Source of the DNA: an uncultured bacterium
GTDB lineage: Bacteria > Bacillota > Clostridia > Oscillospirales > Acutalibacteraceae
Reading direction: 5' to 3'
DNA length: 15,191 nucleotides
NCBI GenBank assembly: GCA_905215055.1
Contig: CAJMOH010000057.1
Location: forward strand, 1-15,191
In this document: one piece after another, positions 1 through 6,914 of the stretch
Layout of the letters: each line of letters starts with the position of its first letter
How positions within the stretch are numbered: position 1 is the first letter of the stretch
Notes under the pieces: generated by a model
Told to the model about the DNA's origin: nothing
The model's database searches: none
What the model saw: only the letters and a program-made list of their open reading frames with translations
Position numbers and translations under genes: made by a program

Positions 1-1
1 T

Positions 2-34
2 GCCATCTTGCGCCCCCAAGTGGGGCAAGCTGGC
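2..34. repeat. Imperfect hairpin at left edge
   Basis: GCCA pairs with TGGC, CTTG with CAAG and CCCC with GGGG, with small bulges around a short AAGT-type loop. It lies in the 251-base region before the polymerase gene. It could be the terminator of a gene to the left of the window or part of a mobile-element end; no clear T-tract follows. Positions 60 to about 170 are AT-rich and show no gene that I can support. Confidence 0.4.
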
Positions 35-177
35 AAGGGTCACTAGTTTTCCCCAGTTTCTGAGGAAATTATACCTTGTGCGGCGCAATTATCTTGTCGT
101 TTTTTATGGTAAATCCATCGACAATTTGATTATATTAGCTATTTTTATCTAGAGCTGTGAGTGGTATATCTTGGGGG

Positions 178-206
178 TTGCTTTTATCGAAATTATGTTC
201 TATAAT
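178..206 (+). promoter_or_regulatory. Sigma-A promoter of the damage-tolerance operon
   Basis: A -35 TTGCTT (178-183), a 17-base spacer and a perfect -10 TATAAT (201-206) place transcription start near 213, about 40 bases before the polymerase start codon. The LexA box begins about eight bases past the predicted start, so a bound repressor would block initiation or promoter escape. Confidence 0.75.
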
Positions 207-220
207 CAACACAGAGAATC

Positions 221-234
221 CGAACTCTAGTTCG
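221..234. promoter_or_regulatory. LexA/DinR (SOS) box
   Basis: CGAACTCTAGTTCG is a perfect 14-base palindrome that fits the Gram-positive LexA (DinR) pattern CGAAC-N4-GTTCG. It lies just downstream of the -10 element and upstream of the ribosome binding site (GAGGGGG, 237-243) of the Y-family polymerase. In Bacillus and Clostridia such sites place Y-family polymerases under SOS control. SOS induction of this operon is therefore a strong inference. Confidence 0.85.
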
Positions 235-251
235 ATTGAGGGGGCGGTTAT

Positions 252-1637
252 ATGAGCGGCACAACTAAGTGGTACGCCTGCATCGACCTAAAAAGCTATT
301 ACGCCAGCGTGGAGTGCGTAGACCGTGGCTTAGATCCTCTCACCACCAACCTAGTGGTGGCGGATGAGAGCCGGTCGGACGGCACCATCTGTCTGGCGGT
401 ATCGCCCAGCCTAAAGGCCCTAGGCGTGCCTGGAAGGCCCAGGCTGTTTGAGGTCAAACAAAAGCTCCAGGAGATTGAAAACCGCACAGGGAAGAAAGTG
501 GCCTATATCACTGCCATGCCCCGTATGGCACGTTACTTGGAAGTATCCGCCACGATATATGCCATTTATCTCAAGTACCTTGCGGCTCATGACATCCACA
601 TTTACAGCATTGACGAAGCCTTCATGGAGCTAACCCCTTATCTGCATCTCTACGGGAAATCCGCCCACGAGCTGGTGGTATCCATCATCCGGGATGTACT
701 ATGGAATACAGGTATCACTGCCACTGGAGGGATTGGCACCAATCTCTATTTGGCCAAAATTGCTATGGACATCACGGCAAAACATCTCCCTGCCGACAAG
801 GACGGGGTGAGGGTAGCGGAGTTGGACGAGATGAGCTTCCGAGAGAAATTGTGGACACATGAGCCGCTGACAGATTTTTGGCAGATAGGCCCGGGCATCG
901 CCTCGCATCTCGCCCGCATGGGCATTCACACCATGGGGGATTTGGCCCGGTTAAGTCTGCAAAACGAGGAGATTTTCTTTCGGGAATTTGGCGTGGATGC
1001 GGAAATCCTCATCGACCACGCCTGGGGAATCGAAACTTGCGGCATGGAGCAGATAAAAGCCTACAAGCCCGCCACCAAGTCCCTAGCGAATGGGCAAGTA
1101 TTGCCACGGGCTTACACTTGGGGGGAGGGGCGGCTGGCAGTAAAAGAGATGACGGAGCAGGTGGTGCTTGGCCTGGTGGAACAGGGGTATGTGGCAGAAG
1201 GTGTAACGCTGTATGTGGGGTATCAGATTCTAAGTAGGGAAAGCGCCTCTGCCTACCATGGCCCGCTAAAAGTGAACTACTACGGCAGAAAGGTGCCGCC
1301 CTCGGTTCACGGCACGGGAAAGCTGGGAGCGCCCACTGCCTCCCTCAGCAGGATCACCCAGGCAGTGCTCCAGCTCTACGACCGGCTGGTAGACAAGGAG
1401 CTGCAGGTCCGGCGGATGAGCATTGCTGCCATCCGGCTGTGCCGGAAGGAAGAGGTGGCCCCCCAGTTGAGCTTTTATGCCGACCAGCAGGACGATGGCC
1501 GGGAGACCGCCCTGCTGGAAGCCACCATTGGCTTGCACCGGCGCTACGGCAAAAACGCGGTGGTGAAGGGAATGGACTTGCTGGAAGCTGGTACCACACG
1601 AGAGCGGAATAACCAGATAGGAGGTCACAGAAAATGA
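252..1637 (+). CDS. Y-family translesion DNA polymerase (UvrX/YqjW, UmuC-like)
   Basis: A 461-residue Y-family polymerase that copies past damaged template bases at low fidelity. The palm motif around residues 8-22 (YACIDLKSYYASVE) supplies Asp12 and the steric-gate aromatic at about Tyr17; the second catalytic site is SIDEAF with Asp121-Glu122. The conserved GIGTNLYLAKIAMD stretch follows at 160-173, a helix-hairpin-helix (QIGPGIASHL) at about 209-232 and the little-finger domain from about 276. QLSFY at 405-409 resembles a beta-clamp binding motif, and the C-terminal YGKN...LLE...TTRERN block is typical of Firmicutes 'UV-damage repair' polymerases. All expected catalytic residues are present and the length is normal. 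The start is supported by GAGGGGG upstream and by the motif spacing. A LexA box controls the promoter. It is probably the UvrX/YqjW branch, whose usual partner YolD is encoded 743 bases downstream. Confidence 0.95.
   Translation: MSGTTKWYACIDLKSYYASVECVDRGLDPLTTNLVVADESRSDGTICLAVSPSLKALGVPGRPRLFEVKQKLQEIENRTGKKVAYITAMPRMARYLEVSATIYAIYLKYLAAHDIHIYSIDEAFMELTPYLHLYGKSAHELVVSIIRDVLWNTGITATGGIGTNLYLAKIAMDITAKHLPADKDGVRVAELDEMSFREKLWTHEPLTDFWQIGPGIASHLARMGIHTMGDLARLSLQNEEIFFREFGVDAEILIDHAWGIETCGMEQIKAYKPATKSLANGQVLPRAYTWGEGRLAVKEMTEQVVLGLVEQGYVAEGVTLYVGYQILSRESASAYHGPLKVNYYGRKVPPSVHGTGKLGAPTASLSRITQAVLQLYDRLVDKELQVRRMSIAAIRLCRKEEVAPQLSFYADQQDDGRETALLEATIGLHRRYGKNAVVKGMDLLEAGTTRERNNQIGGHRK
1620..1637. 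repeat. 18-bp direct repeat, left copy
   Basis: GGAGGTCACAGAAAATGA encodes the last residues and stop codon of the polymerase. The same 18 bases recur at 2366-2383, where they supply the ribosome binding site and start codon of the YolD gene. Together the two copies bracket the opposite-strand membrane-protein gene. Confidence 0.9.
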
Positions 1638-1665
1638 GAGGGAACCCCGCTGGGGATTCCCTCTC
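1636..1665 (-). terminator. Terminator of the membrane-protein gene
   Basis: GAGAGGGAA (1636-1644) pairs with TTCCCTCTC (1657-1665), and CCCC pairs with GGGG inside. Read on the - strand, the stem is followed by ATTTTC, giving an intrinsic terminator 10 bases after the membrane-protein stop. Read on the + strand it is followed by only five A, so it would work poorly as a T-tract terminator for the polymerase, although the stem could still slow that transcript. It overlaps the polymerase stop codon. Confidence 0.75.
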
Positions 1666-1674
1666 AAAAACGGC

Positions 1675-2292
1675 TTATTGGCACGCGGTAATGTAAAAGA
1701 TCACGGCGAAAAGAAGCACAGACAGCAGGTAAAGAGGTTTGCTTTTGACTTTTCTCCAAAACAGCCCACCAAACACCAGGAAGCCTCCGATATCCATAAG
1801 CAGCTGGAAGAGAAATTTCTGGTGGGCGATCAGGTATAGAACAATCGCCACAGCTTCGGCGAGGAGCGCTCCCACCGGCAAAGCATAGAGGACCGAGTTG
1901 AACAGATGATCTCGGTTCCAGAAATAGAGGATCGCGGCCGCAATGGCACAGGGGACCGAAAGAATGGTAAACATGAGAAAGAGGCTGGTTTGAAACGGTC
2001 CGTGAAAGCGAGGGAGAAACAGTCCTAAAATAGCTTTCAGCCCATAAAAACTCAGTGTCATGCCGAACATATACAAGAAGGAACTGACACCGGCACACAG
2101 ATTCGAGGAGCTGAGCAGTACAATCACTGTGTTGGTAATGATCCAAAACCCCAGCAGAGTTTGGATGGAGGAGAAGCTCCAGAGGGTATCTGCCGGAAAG
2201 TAGTCCGCTAAGCGACAAACACAACCTACCGCCAACCCCACTACAAAGACACTTAGGAACGAGGGAACAGAGACACGCAATTGTTGTTTCAT
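1675..2292 (-). CDS. Polytopic membrane protein of unknown function
   Basis: A 205-residue, very hydrophobic protein with about six predicted membrane segments, at roughly residues 10-28, 44-62, 66-90, 97-118, 130-152 and 162-200. Basic stretches such as WRKVKSK lie between segments. I recognise no catalytic motif and assign no family. I chose ATG at 2292 (MKQQLRVSV...) because AGGGAAAGG lies just upstream; an in-frame TTG at 2343 would add 17 charged residues that do not look like part of the protein. A weak - strand promoter may lie near 2310-2345 (TACTAT-like -10), and a terminator follows. It is transcribed against its neighbours, between the polymerase and YolD genes, flanked by an exact 18-bp repeat. 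It therefore looks like inserted cargo. Whether it has any role in damage tolerance is unknown. Confidence 0.75.
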   Translation of the reverse strand: MKQQLRVSVPSFLSVFVVGLAVGCVCRLADYFPADTLWSFSSIQTLLGFWIITNTVIVLLSSSNLCAGVSSFLYMFGMTLSFYGLKAILGLFLPRFHGPFQTSLFLMFTILSVPCAIAAAILYFWNRDHLFNSVLYALPVGALLAEAVAIVLYLIAHQKFLFQLLMDIGGFLVFGGLFWRKVKSKPLYLLSVLLFAVIFYITACQ

Positions 2293-2365
2293 AAGCCTTT
2301 CCCTTTCTTGCTTTTCCAATATAGTATCATATAAGCAGCGCAAAGTACAGCAGAGCTTTTTCTAG

Positions 2366-2383
2366 GGAGGTCACAGAAAATGA
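2366..2383. repeat. 18-bp direct repeat, right copy
   Basis: An exact copy of 1620-1637. Here it contains the ribosome binding site (GGAGG) and the ATG of the YolD-like gene. Joining the two copies would recreate a polymerase-yolD junction in which the polymerase stop overlaps the YolD start as ATGA. Confidence 0.9.
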
Positions 2384-2808
2384 ATGCCACAGCCTATAGA
2401 GATATGATTCACTTGTCCCGTCCCATCTCCAAGCACCCGAAAATGGCCATTGCGAATAGGGCCAAGCTGTTCACCCCTTTTTCAGCTCTGCGTGGCTTTG
2501 ATATTGAAATCCTCACCACGGAACAAGACCGGCTGCTGGTGCCCCAGGTGTCCCTGTCGGCGGACCAGCAGGAGGCCATCTACCGCACCCTCAACGATTT
2601 ACGGAAAGGCGACTGGGTGACCGTCACCTATTTTGTGCCGGTGAAGCACATTGCAGGGCAACTGCTGGGGGAATACACCGTAGTGTCCGACACGGTGAAG
2701 AAGGTAGACGATGTGGAGCAGCTCTTGGTATTGGATGGCTGCCCTATCCCCTTTTCTACCATCCACGCCCTGACCGCGCATGGAATGGAAGGGGTTGAGC
2801 CCGCATGA
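2380..2808 (+). CDS. YolD-like protein
   Basis: A 142-residue protein with the YolD-family pattern: an N-terminal block of the form Y.D.I.L.RP.S..HPKM...RA..F.PF.AL.G (residues 6-40), then a C-terminal beta-rich part with DWVTVTYF and GEYTVVSDTV. YolD proteins are habitual operon partners of UvrX/YqjW-type Y-family polymerases in Firmicutes and are thought to modulate them, as UmuD does in the proteobacterial complex; the mechanism is not settled. The start is supported by GGGAGG eleven bases upstream. The stop overlaps the next gene as ATGA, so the two are translationally coupled. It presumably once followed the polymerase directly and is now separated by the membrane-protein gene. A transcript from the LexA-controlled promoter would have to read through that insert, or YolD has an unrecognised promoter of its own. 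Confidence 0.85.
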   Translation: MNATAYRDMIHLSRPISKHPKMAIANRAKLFTPFSALRGFDIEILTTEQDRLLVPQVSLSADQQEAIYRTLNDLRKGDWVTVTYFVPVKHIAGQLLGEYTVVSDTVKKVDDVEQLLVLDGCPIPFSTIHALTAHGMEGVEPA

Positions 2809-3056
2809 CAAATCCAGCCCGCCGCAAGCAATATGTGGAGGTGGTGGCCACCCACCATATAGACGGCTCCGTGCGGCCCCAGAAAATCGTCCTGGCAACC
2901 GGGCCGGTCTACGAAATCGAGGACAGCCGGGAGGCGGCTCCGGGGAAGGCCCACACCACAGGGGAACTGGCCCGGCGCTATGTGGTGAAGATCAAAGGGA
3001 AAGAGACCTATCTCTACGAAACCGGTGGACGGTGGTTTGTGGAGATGAAAGCCTAG
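2805..3056 (+). CDS. Small protein of unknown function, coupled to YolD
   Basis: An 83-residue protein that I do not recognise. It begins basic (TNPARRKQ), continues with a predicted beta-strand (YVEVVATHHIDGSVRPQKI), and ends in another strand-rich part (RRYVVKIKGKETYLYE, then RWFVEMKA), suggesting a compact all-beta fold. There is no signal peptide, membrane segment or cysteine motif. Its ATG overlaps the YolD stop by four bases (ATGA), and the SRAP gene begins 53 bases downstream. The position argues for a role with the polymerase, YolD and SRAP in DNA-damage tolerance, but that rests on context alone. It is probably real because of the coupling and the coding-like sequence. Confidence 0.7.
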   Translation: MTNPARRKQYVEVVATHHIDGSVRPQKIVLATGPVYEIEDSREAAPGKAHTTGELARRYVVKIKGKETYLYETGGRWFVEMKA

Positions 3057-3109
3057 CTGGATTTTTCCTGGCAATCAGGCTATACTGTATCTCAAAGGGG
3101 GCGGAAATT

Positions 3110-3679
3110 GTGTGTGGAAGATATACGCTTTACACGGAAGAGCAGGCGGAGGAGATCCGGCGAATCATCGACATTGCCCAGCGGCAGGTCAACGGGCAGC
3201 TAAAGCTGGGGGAGGTTTTTCCCTCTGACCGGGCGCCGATTTTGGTGGCCAGCCAAGATAAGGTGGTGGTCCGCACGGCGGTGTGGGGATTCCCAGGATT
3301 TCAGGGTAAAGGCCTCTTGATCAACGCCCGCTCGGAGACGGCGGAGGAACGGCCCACGTTTCGGGAGCCGCTGCTGCACCGCCGCTGCGTGGTGCCCACC
3401 ACCGGGTTCTATGAGTGGAATAAGCAGAAGGAGAAGTTTCTTTTTCATTATCCAGATTCCACAGTGGTGTATCTGGCTGGCCTGTGGGGAGAGATTGGCG
3501 GAAAGCGCCGTTATACCATCCTCACCACAGAGCCGAACCAGGCTGTGTCGGTCGTGCACAACCGGATGCCAGTGCTGCTTGCCAAGGAACAGGTGCGCCC
3601 CTGGCTGATGGATACCACCGTTGCTCTGCAGATGCTTCACGCCAAGCAGCCGGAACTGGTGGGAAGAGCTGTGGATTGA
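3110..3679 (+). CDS. SRAP-family abasic-site protein (YedK/HMCES-like)
   Basis: A 189-residue SOS-response-associated peptidase (SRAP) protein. In this family the processed N-terminal cysteine forms a thiazolidine crosslink with abasic sites in single-stranded DNA, shielding them from cleavage. The expected residues are all present: Cys2 in CGRYTLY, Asn72 in INARSET, Glu102 in GFYEW and His150 in VHNRMPV. The start must be the GTG at 3110, because only it puts the cysteine at position 2; AAAGGGGGCGG (3094-3104) is a suitable ribosome binding site. The reading frame is open for about 110 codons upstream, so an automatic caller could choose a start that destroys the active site. A TATACT (3081-3086) upstream has only a poor -35 (TGGATT), so co-transcription with the preceding genes is likely. 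Linkage to a LexA-controlled polymerase fits an SOS role. Confidence 0.93.
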   Translation: MCGRYTLYTEEQAEEIRRIIDIAQRQVNGQLKLGEVFPSDRAPILVASQDKVVVRTAVWGFPGFQGKGLLINARSETAEERPTFREPLLHRRCVVPTTGFYEWNKQKEKFLFHYPDSTVVYLAGLWGEIGGKRRYTILTTEPNQAVSVVHNRMPVLLAKEQVRPWLMDTTVALQMLHAKQPELVGRAVD

Positions 3680-3704
3680 TTTGTTGGAAGTATTGTGGTA
3701 CAAT
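3676..3704 (+). promoter_or_regulatory. Promoter of the zinc-ribbon gene
   Basis: TTGATT (3676-3681), a 17-base spacer and TACAAT (3699-3704), with TGG directly before the -10 as an extended element. The -35 overlaps the SRAP stop codon. Transcription would start near 3711 and give a short leader to the zinc-ribbon gene. Confidence 0.6.
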
Positions 3705-3731
3705 AGCCGCCTGTTAGGAGGGGAATGATAC

Positions 3732-3902
3732 ATGCAAATATACCACTGCAAGAAGTGTGGGTTCACGTTCCGCCGGGTAGGAAAAGGAAAAGTGAAAACT
3801 TGTCCCGATTGCGGCAAGCCGGATATCAGGCCGGCGCTGGAACACGAAATCGCCGAGTTTCACAGCTACCAGCAGGAATTTGAATCAAGGTCACACGCAT
3901 AA
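3732..3902 (+). CDS. Small zinc-ribbon protein
   Basis: A 56-residue protein with two CxxC knuckles: Cys6-Lys-Lys-Cys9 and Cys24-Pro-Asp-Cys27, the usual spacing of a one-zinc rubredoxin/ribbon fold. A basic stretch (RRVGKGKVK) lies between the knuckles, and an acidic, helical tail (ALEHEIAEFHSYQQEFE) follows. The start has a good ribosome binding site (TAGGAGGGG, 3715-3723). Such small ribbons are common as nucleic-acid-binding or regulatory proteins, but no specific role can be assigned. It lies just after the SRAP gene with its own promoter and ends at a strong terminator. Confidence 0.8.
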   Translation: MQIYHCKKCGFTFRRVGKGKVKTCPDCGKPDIRPALEHEIAEFHSYQQEFESRSHA

Positions 3903-3936
3903 AAAAGGGAGCTCTCCGTGAAGGAAGCTCCCTTTT
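3903..3936. terminator. Bidirectional intrinsic terminator
   Basis: AAAAGGGAGCT (3903-3913) pairs perfectly with AGCTCCCTTTT (3926-3936), and TCC/GGA can extend the stem inward. It has A and T tracts on opposite sides and sits between two convergent genes, the zinc ribbon (+) and the SLH protein (-), so it probably serves both. Confidence 0.9.
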
Positions 3937-3941
3937 GCACT

Positions 3942-6569
3942 TTACTTTTCTACCAGGTTCTGGTCAAACCGCATCAAGATACTAGCCGCCTGAGCTCTGG
4001 TTCCAATGCCTGCGGCATCGATGGTGCCATCGTCGTGGCCGTTAATCAGCTCGTTGCCATTGGCCCAGGACATGGCAGTTTCGGCCCAATCGGCCACGCT
4101 GCCGCTGTCCGGGAACTGGCTCAAATCACCCTCTGCCGTTAAGTCATAGCCCTTATACTTGGCGTAGTTGTAGAGCATCTGGGCGAACTCCTGGCGGGTG
4201 ATACTGTCGCCGGGCTGGAAGGTCCCGTCCCCGTAGCCGGTGGCCACGCCGGTGATTCTGGCCCAGTACACGGCGTTGCCGTACCAGGCTTGGGCGTTCA
4301 CGTCTTCGTAGGGGTAGCCCAAATTCTCGCCGGAAAGGTCCGGCTGGCCCTCCAGGTTATAGAAGATCTGCACGGCCTGGGCGCGGCTCAAGGTGCCGTT
4401 GGGCTGGAAAGTGGTGGCGCTCATCCCCTCCATGATGTCGTGGCGGTAGACATAGGCCACGGCGTCCAAATACCACGCGTTCGCTGCCAAATCGGTAAAA
4501 GGCAGGTCGTGGCTCTTGCTGTCCAACACAAGGGCGTACTGGCTGGCATGGTCAAAGGGCAGGGCCACATTGCCGTCCTCGTCCACCAGGGCGGCGGCCT
4601 GATAGACCATCTTCCCGGCGTCCTCGTCATAGTGGTAGAGGTTGGCCCACAGACCGGCGTTCTTCGCGCCCACCGGAGCCGTCATCGTCATGGTGAACCC
4701 AAATTCCCCGTCATGTTTGAGCGTGAGCTGCACCGTGCCGATCTCCCCGGTGACGGCGTTGATAAGGTCTACCGGGATGGTGCTGGTGTTCATGGACACG
4801 CCCATGTCAATGTCCGTCAGTTTGGCGTTCGCCGGGATGTCCTGGCCGTTGACCGTCCAGGTGACGCCATTGCTCAGGCTGATCTCCAATGTCACATCCC
4901 GGCCTGCCAGCTCCTCGAACACTTCCTTGTCCAGCTTGGTATTTCCGCCGAAAATGTTGATCGTCACCGTATCCCCAGGCTTAGCGTCCTCAATTTTATC
5001 CAAAGCCTGTTCGCTGGGGGTCTTGGTGGGGGGAATGTAGGGCGGGTCATACTGCCAGTTCGCCGTAATTGTCACATCCTCGGCGGGCATGGTAAAGGTG
5101 GTGCTCAGGCTGGAAGCATCAGCAAAGGTGACGCCACCATCGGAAGTCCAGCCAACAAAGCGATAGTTGCTGTTGGGGGTGGCAGTGAGGGTAACGGTTT
5201 CGGCCTCTGCCGCCGTCTGCCTGTCAGCGTTGGCTGTACCGCCCTCTGTCGGGTTGGCATTGACGGTAACGGTGTAGGCAGGCTTTGCCGTAACCGTCAG
5301 AGTTGCGGCGTTGCTTGTCACTTCATCTATACTGTTTTTCACAACACAACGGTATTGAGTGCCGTTCATGTCCATTGTGGTTTTCCCTATGGTATATGTG
5401 GCGTTGGTTTCGCCTGTAATATCCGTCCAACCGGAACCATTCATATTTTGCTGCCACTGATAGGACAAATCGCTGCCGGTGACTTTCACGGTAAAGGTGG
5501 CAGTTTCATTTTCTTTTACTTCCACATCTTGTGGTTGGGTGGTAATAGTGGGGGCGATTTTGAGCGTGCCATTGCCGGTCGTTGTGCCTTCCAGCTTGCC
5601 GCCGCTCTCTACATTGATGGTGCCGTCGTTGGTCAAAGTCTTTCCATCCGGGACGGTCAGGCTGGCGTCCTTTCCGATGGTCAGGGTTTCGTCCTCGCCG
5701 ATCTCCAAGTCCTCCTGCAAGGTAACATCGCCGTACACGGTGCCGTTCTTGCCGTTAAAGACGATACCTCCGTTGCCATCGCTGCCTGCACCAACCTGAA
5801 CACCCGTTTCCGCATTGTTAGTCAGTATTTTACTGTTTCTTGTATCCACCACTGCGTTGCCGCTGACGGTCAGGCTGGAAGTGCCAGCATTGTTCGTGCC
5901 AGACCAATAATAGTAAATTCCGACATAACCATTGCCACTGGTGGTCAGGCTGCCATTATTTACCGTAATAGTAGAAGTGGATGATGCGTCGGTACTAGAG
6001 ATTAGATAAACTCCATACTGGGCAGGAGATGAAGCTGTAACATCTGCACCGTCGATATCCAGGTTCGTATTCTTTGAACTACAAAGCGTAATTCCTGAAT
6101 TACTCCCTTTCGGTTCGACATCTAAGCTGCCAGGACCCGCAATAGACAAGGAGACATCTCCAGTCGTGGACTCTACACGAATCCCGCCGGTTCCCGTTAT
6201 GGTACTCGTTCCTTGGGATACTACTATTTTGAGAGAAACATCGGCAGTTTGACTAAAGGCAATCACGCTAACTTCGTAGGTGTAACCTTCTGCAACAGTC
6301 ACAGTTTTATCGTGAGTAATCTCCGCCTGATTCAGCGTAAGGGTGAAGGTGGCGGCGTCATAGTAAAACTGACCGTTGGCAGGTTCTGTACCGTCACTAT
6401 CCTCAACCTTTGTCCAATCTCCGTCTTGATTTTTTTCATAGCAGCCGCTTTCTGTGATTTGCTGACCGCCTATAAACAGCTTAATTTCTTCCGCCGCCAG
6501 CGCCGTGACGGGCAGCAGGCCCAGGCACAGGACCAGGGCCATGCACAGGCTCAAAATTCTCTTCCCCAT
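3942..6569 (-). CDS. Secreted multidomain surface protein with three SLH domains
   Basis: An 875-residue secreted protein likely anchored to cell-wall polymer by SLH domains. The signal peptide (residues 1 to about 26) has KR, a hydrophobic core and a TALAA cleavage region. Residues about 27-340 are Gly/Ser/Thr/Asn-rich beta repeats, probably a beta-helix. An Ig-like domain (TITTQPQDVEV...YQWQQN...YRCVVKN) spans about 340-428. An InlB-type repeat (YTVTVNANPTEGGT...FVGWTSDGG...VTITANW) spans about 431-506. A conserved module spans about 520-690, then SLH domains at about 690-741, 752-805 and 818-870. I chose ATG at 6569 because it starts a proper signal peptide and has AAGGAGG nearby; an in-frame ATG at 6614 lacks both. 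The gene follows the small membrane-protein gene by one base. The ligand or function of the ectodomain is unknown. Confidence 0.93.
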   Translation of the reverse strand: MGKRILSLCMALVLCLGLLPVTALAAEEIKLFIGGQQITESGCYEKNQDGDWTKVEDSDGTEPANGQFYYDAATFTLTLNQAEITHDKTVTVAEGYTYEVSVIAFSQTADVSLKIVVSQGTSTITGTGGIRVESTTGDVSLSIAGPGSLDVEPKGSNSGITLCSSKNTNLDIDGADVTASSPAQYGVYLISSTDASSTSTITVNNGSLTTSGNGYVGIYYYWSGTNNAGTSSLTVSGNAVVDTRNSKILTNNAETGVQVGAGSDGNGGIVFNGKNGTVYGDVTLQEDLEIGEDETLTIGKDASLTVPDGKTLTNDGTINVESGGKLEGTTTGNGTLKIAPTITTQPQDVEVKENETATFTVKVTGSDLSYQWQQNMNGSGWTDITGETNATYTIGKTTMDMNGTQYRCVVKNSIDEVTSNAATLTVTAKPAYTVTVNANPTEGGTANADRQTAAEAETVTLTATPNSNYRFVGWTSDGGVTFADASSLSTTFTMPAEDVTITANWQYDPPYIPPTKTPSEQALDKIEDAKPGDTVTINIFGGNTKLDKEVFEELAGRDVTLEISLSNGVTWTVNGQDIPANAKLTDIDMGVSMNTSTIPVDLINAVTGEIGTVQLTLKHDGEFGFTMTMTAPVGAKNAGLWANLYHYDEDAGKMVYQAAALVDEDGNVALPFDHASQYALVLDSKSHDLPFTDLAANAWYLDAVAYVYRHDIMEGMSATTFQPNGTLSRAQAVQIFYNLEGQPDLSGENLGYPYEDVNAQAWYGNAVYWARITGVATGYGDGTFQPGDSITRQEFAQMLYNYAKYKGYDLTAEGDLSQFPDSGSVADWAETAMSWANGNELINGHDDGTIDAAGIGTRAQAASILMRFDQNLVEK

Positions 6570-6570
6570 T

Positions 6571-6732
6571 TCAATCGACCTCCTTCCCATGGTGAGCCAT
6601 CGAACCCAAAACAATTCCGGCGGCCAGGGCGGCCAGGACCAGGACCCCGGCCATGCGCCGCTGCTTCCTCAGCTGTACCCTGGCCCGCACCCGCTCCATC
6701 ACCGCTGCAACGCGGGCTTCATTCGTCATCAT
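6571..6732 (-). CDS. Small single-pass membrane protein, coupled to the SLH gene
   Basis: A 53-residue protein starting MMTNEARVAA. A basic amphipathic N-terminus (VMERVRARVQ, then LRKQRR) precedes one hydrophobic segment (MAGVLVLAALAAGIVLG, about residues 27-43) and a short tail ending HHGKEVD. The topology suggests an N-in single-pass protein. The ribosome binding site TAGGAGG lies upstream and is partly inside a small AGGC/GCCT hairpin. The stop codon is one base from the SLH gene start, and the SLH ribosome binding site lies inside this gene, so translation of the two is probably coupled. It is easily missed because of its length. I do not recognise a family; an accessory role in secretion or expression of the surface protein is inference. 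Confidence 0.7.
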   Translation of the reverse strand: MMTNEARVAAVMERVRARVQLRKQRRMAGVLVLAALAAGIVLGSMAHHGKEVD

Positions 6733-6908
6733 AGGCGTTGCCTCCTATCTCGAAATCCCAGACACTTCCCGCGCCATGCTGCTGGGGGCTGGCCCCTTCC
6801 GGAGCGGCACAAAGCAATGCTTGTCGTATGGGACCCATACGACAAAAGGCCATGGCCTTTTGATTTCATTCCATCTGCTCCGGGGAACTGCCCCCGGTAT
6901 TTCGCTTC
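6733..6908 (-). promoter_or_regulatory. Structured leader upstream of the first surface-protein unit
   Basis: Between the predicted transcription start (near 6908) and the small membrane-protein ATG lie about 175 bases with several hairpins. These are CCGGGG/CCCCGG (6880-6897), the two abutting palindromes (6821-6862) and GGGGC/GCCCC (6785-6796). With the region up to 7138, this makes about 400 bases without a gene that I can support. The density of structure suggests attenuation, RNA stability control or a protein-binding leader. I cannot match it to a known riboswitch class. Confidence 0.45.
6821..6862. repeat. Twin abutting perfect palindromes (first pair)
   Basis: TTGTCGTATGGG and CCCATACGACAA (12-base arms around a single A, 6821-6845) overlap by three bases a perfect 20-base palindrome, CAAAAGGCCATGGCCTTTTG (6843-6862). 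They lie in the leader of the SLH operon. A structurally similar pair with a different sequence lies upstream of the second SLH gene (11036-11081). They may be REP-like palindromes, mRNA hairpins or cruciform sites. Confidence 0.85.
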
Positions 6909-6914
6909 ATTTTT

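Noticed and set aside
4290..5984. A 564-codon open frame opposite the first SLH gene
   Set aside because: Same artefact: low-complexity antisense translation of a Thr/Gly-rich gene with no recognisable protein.
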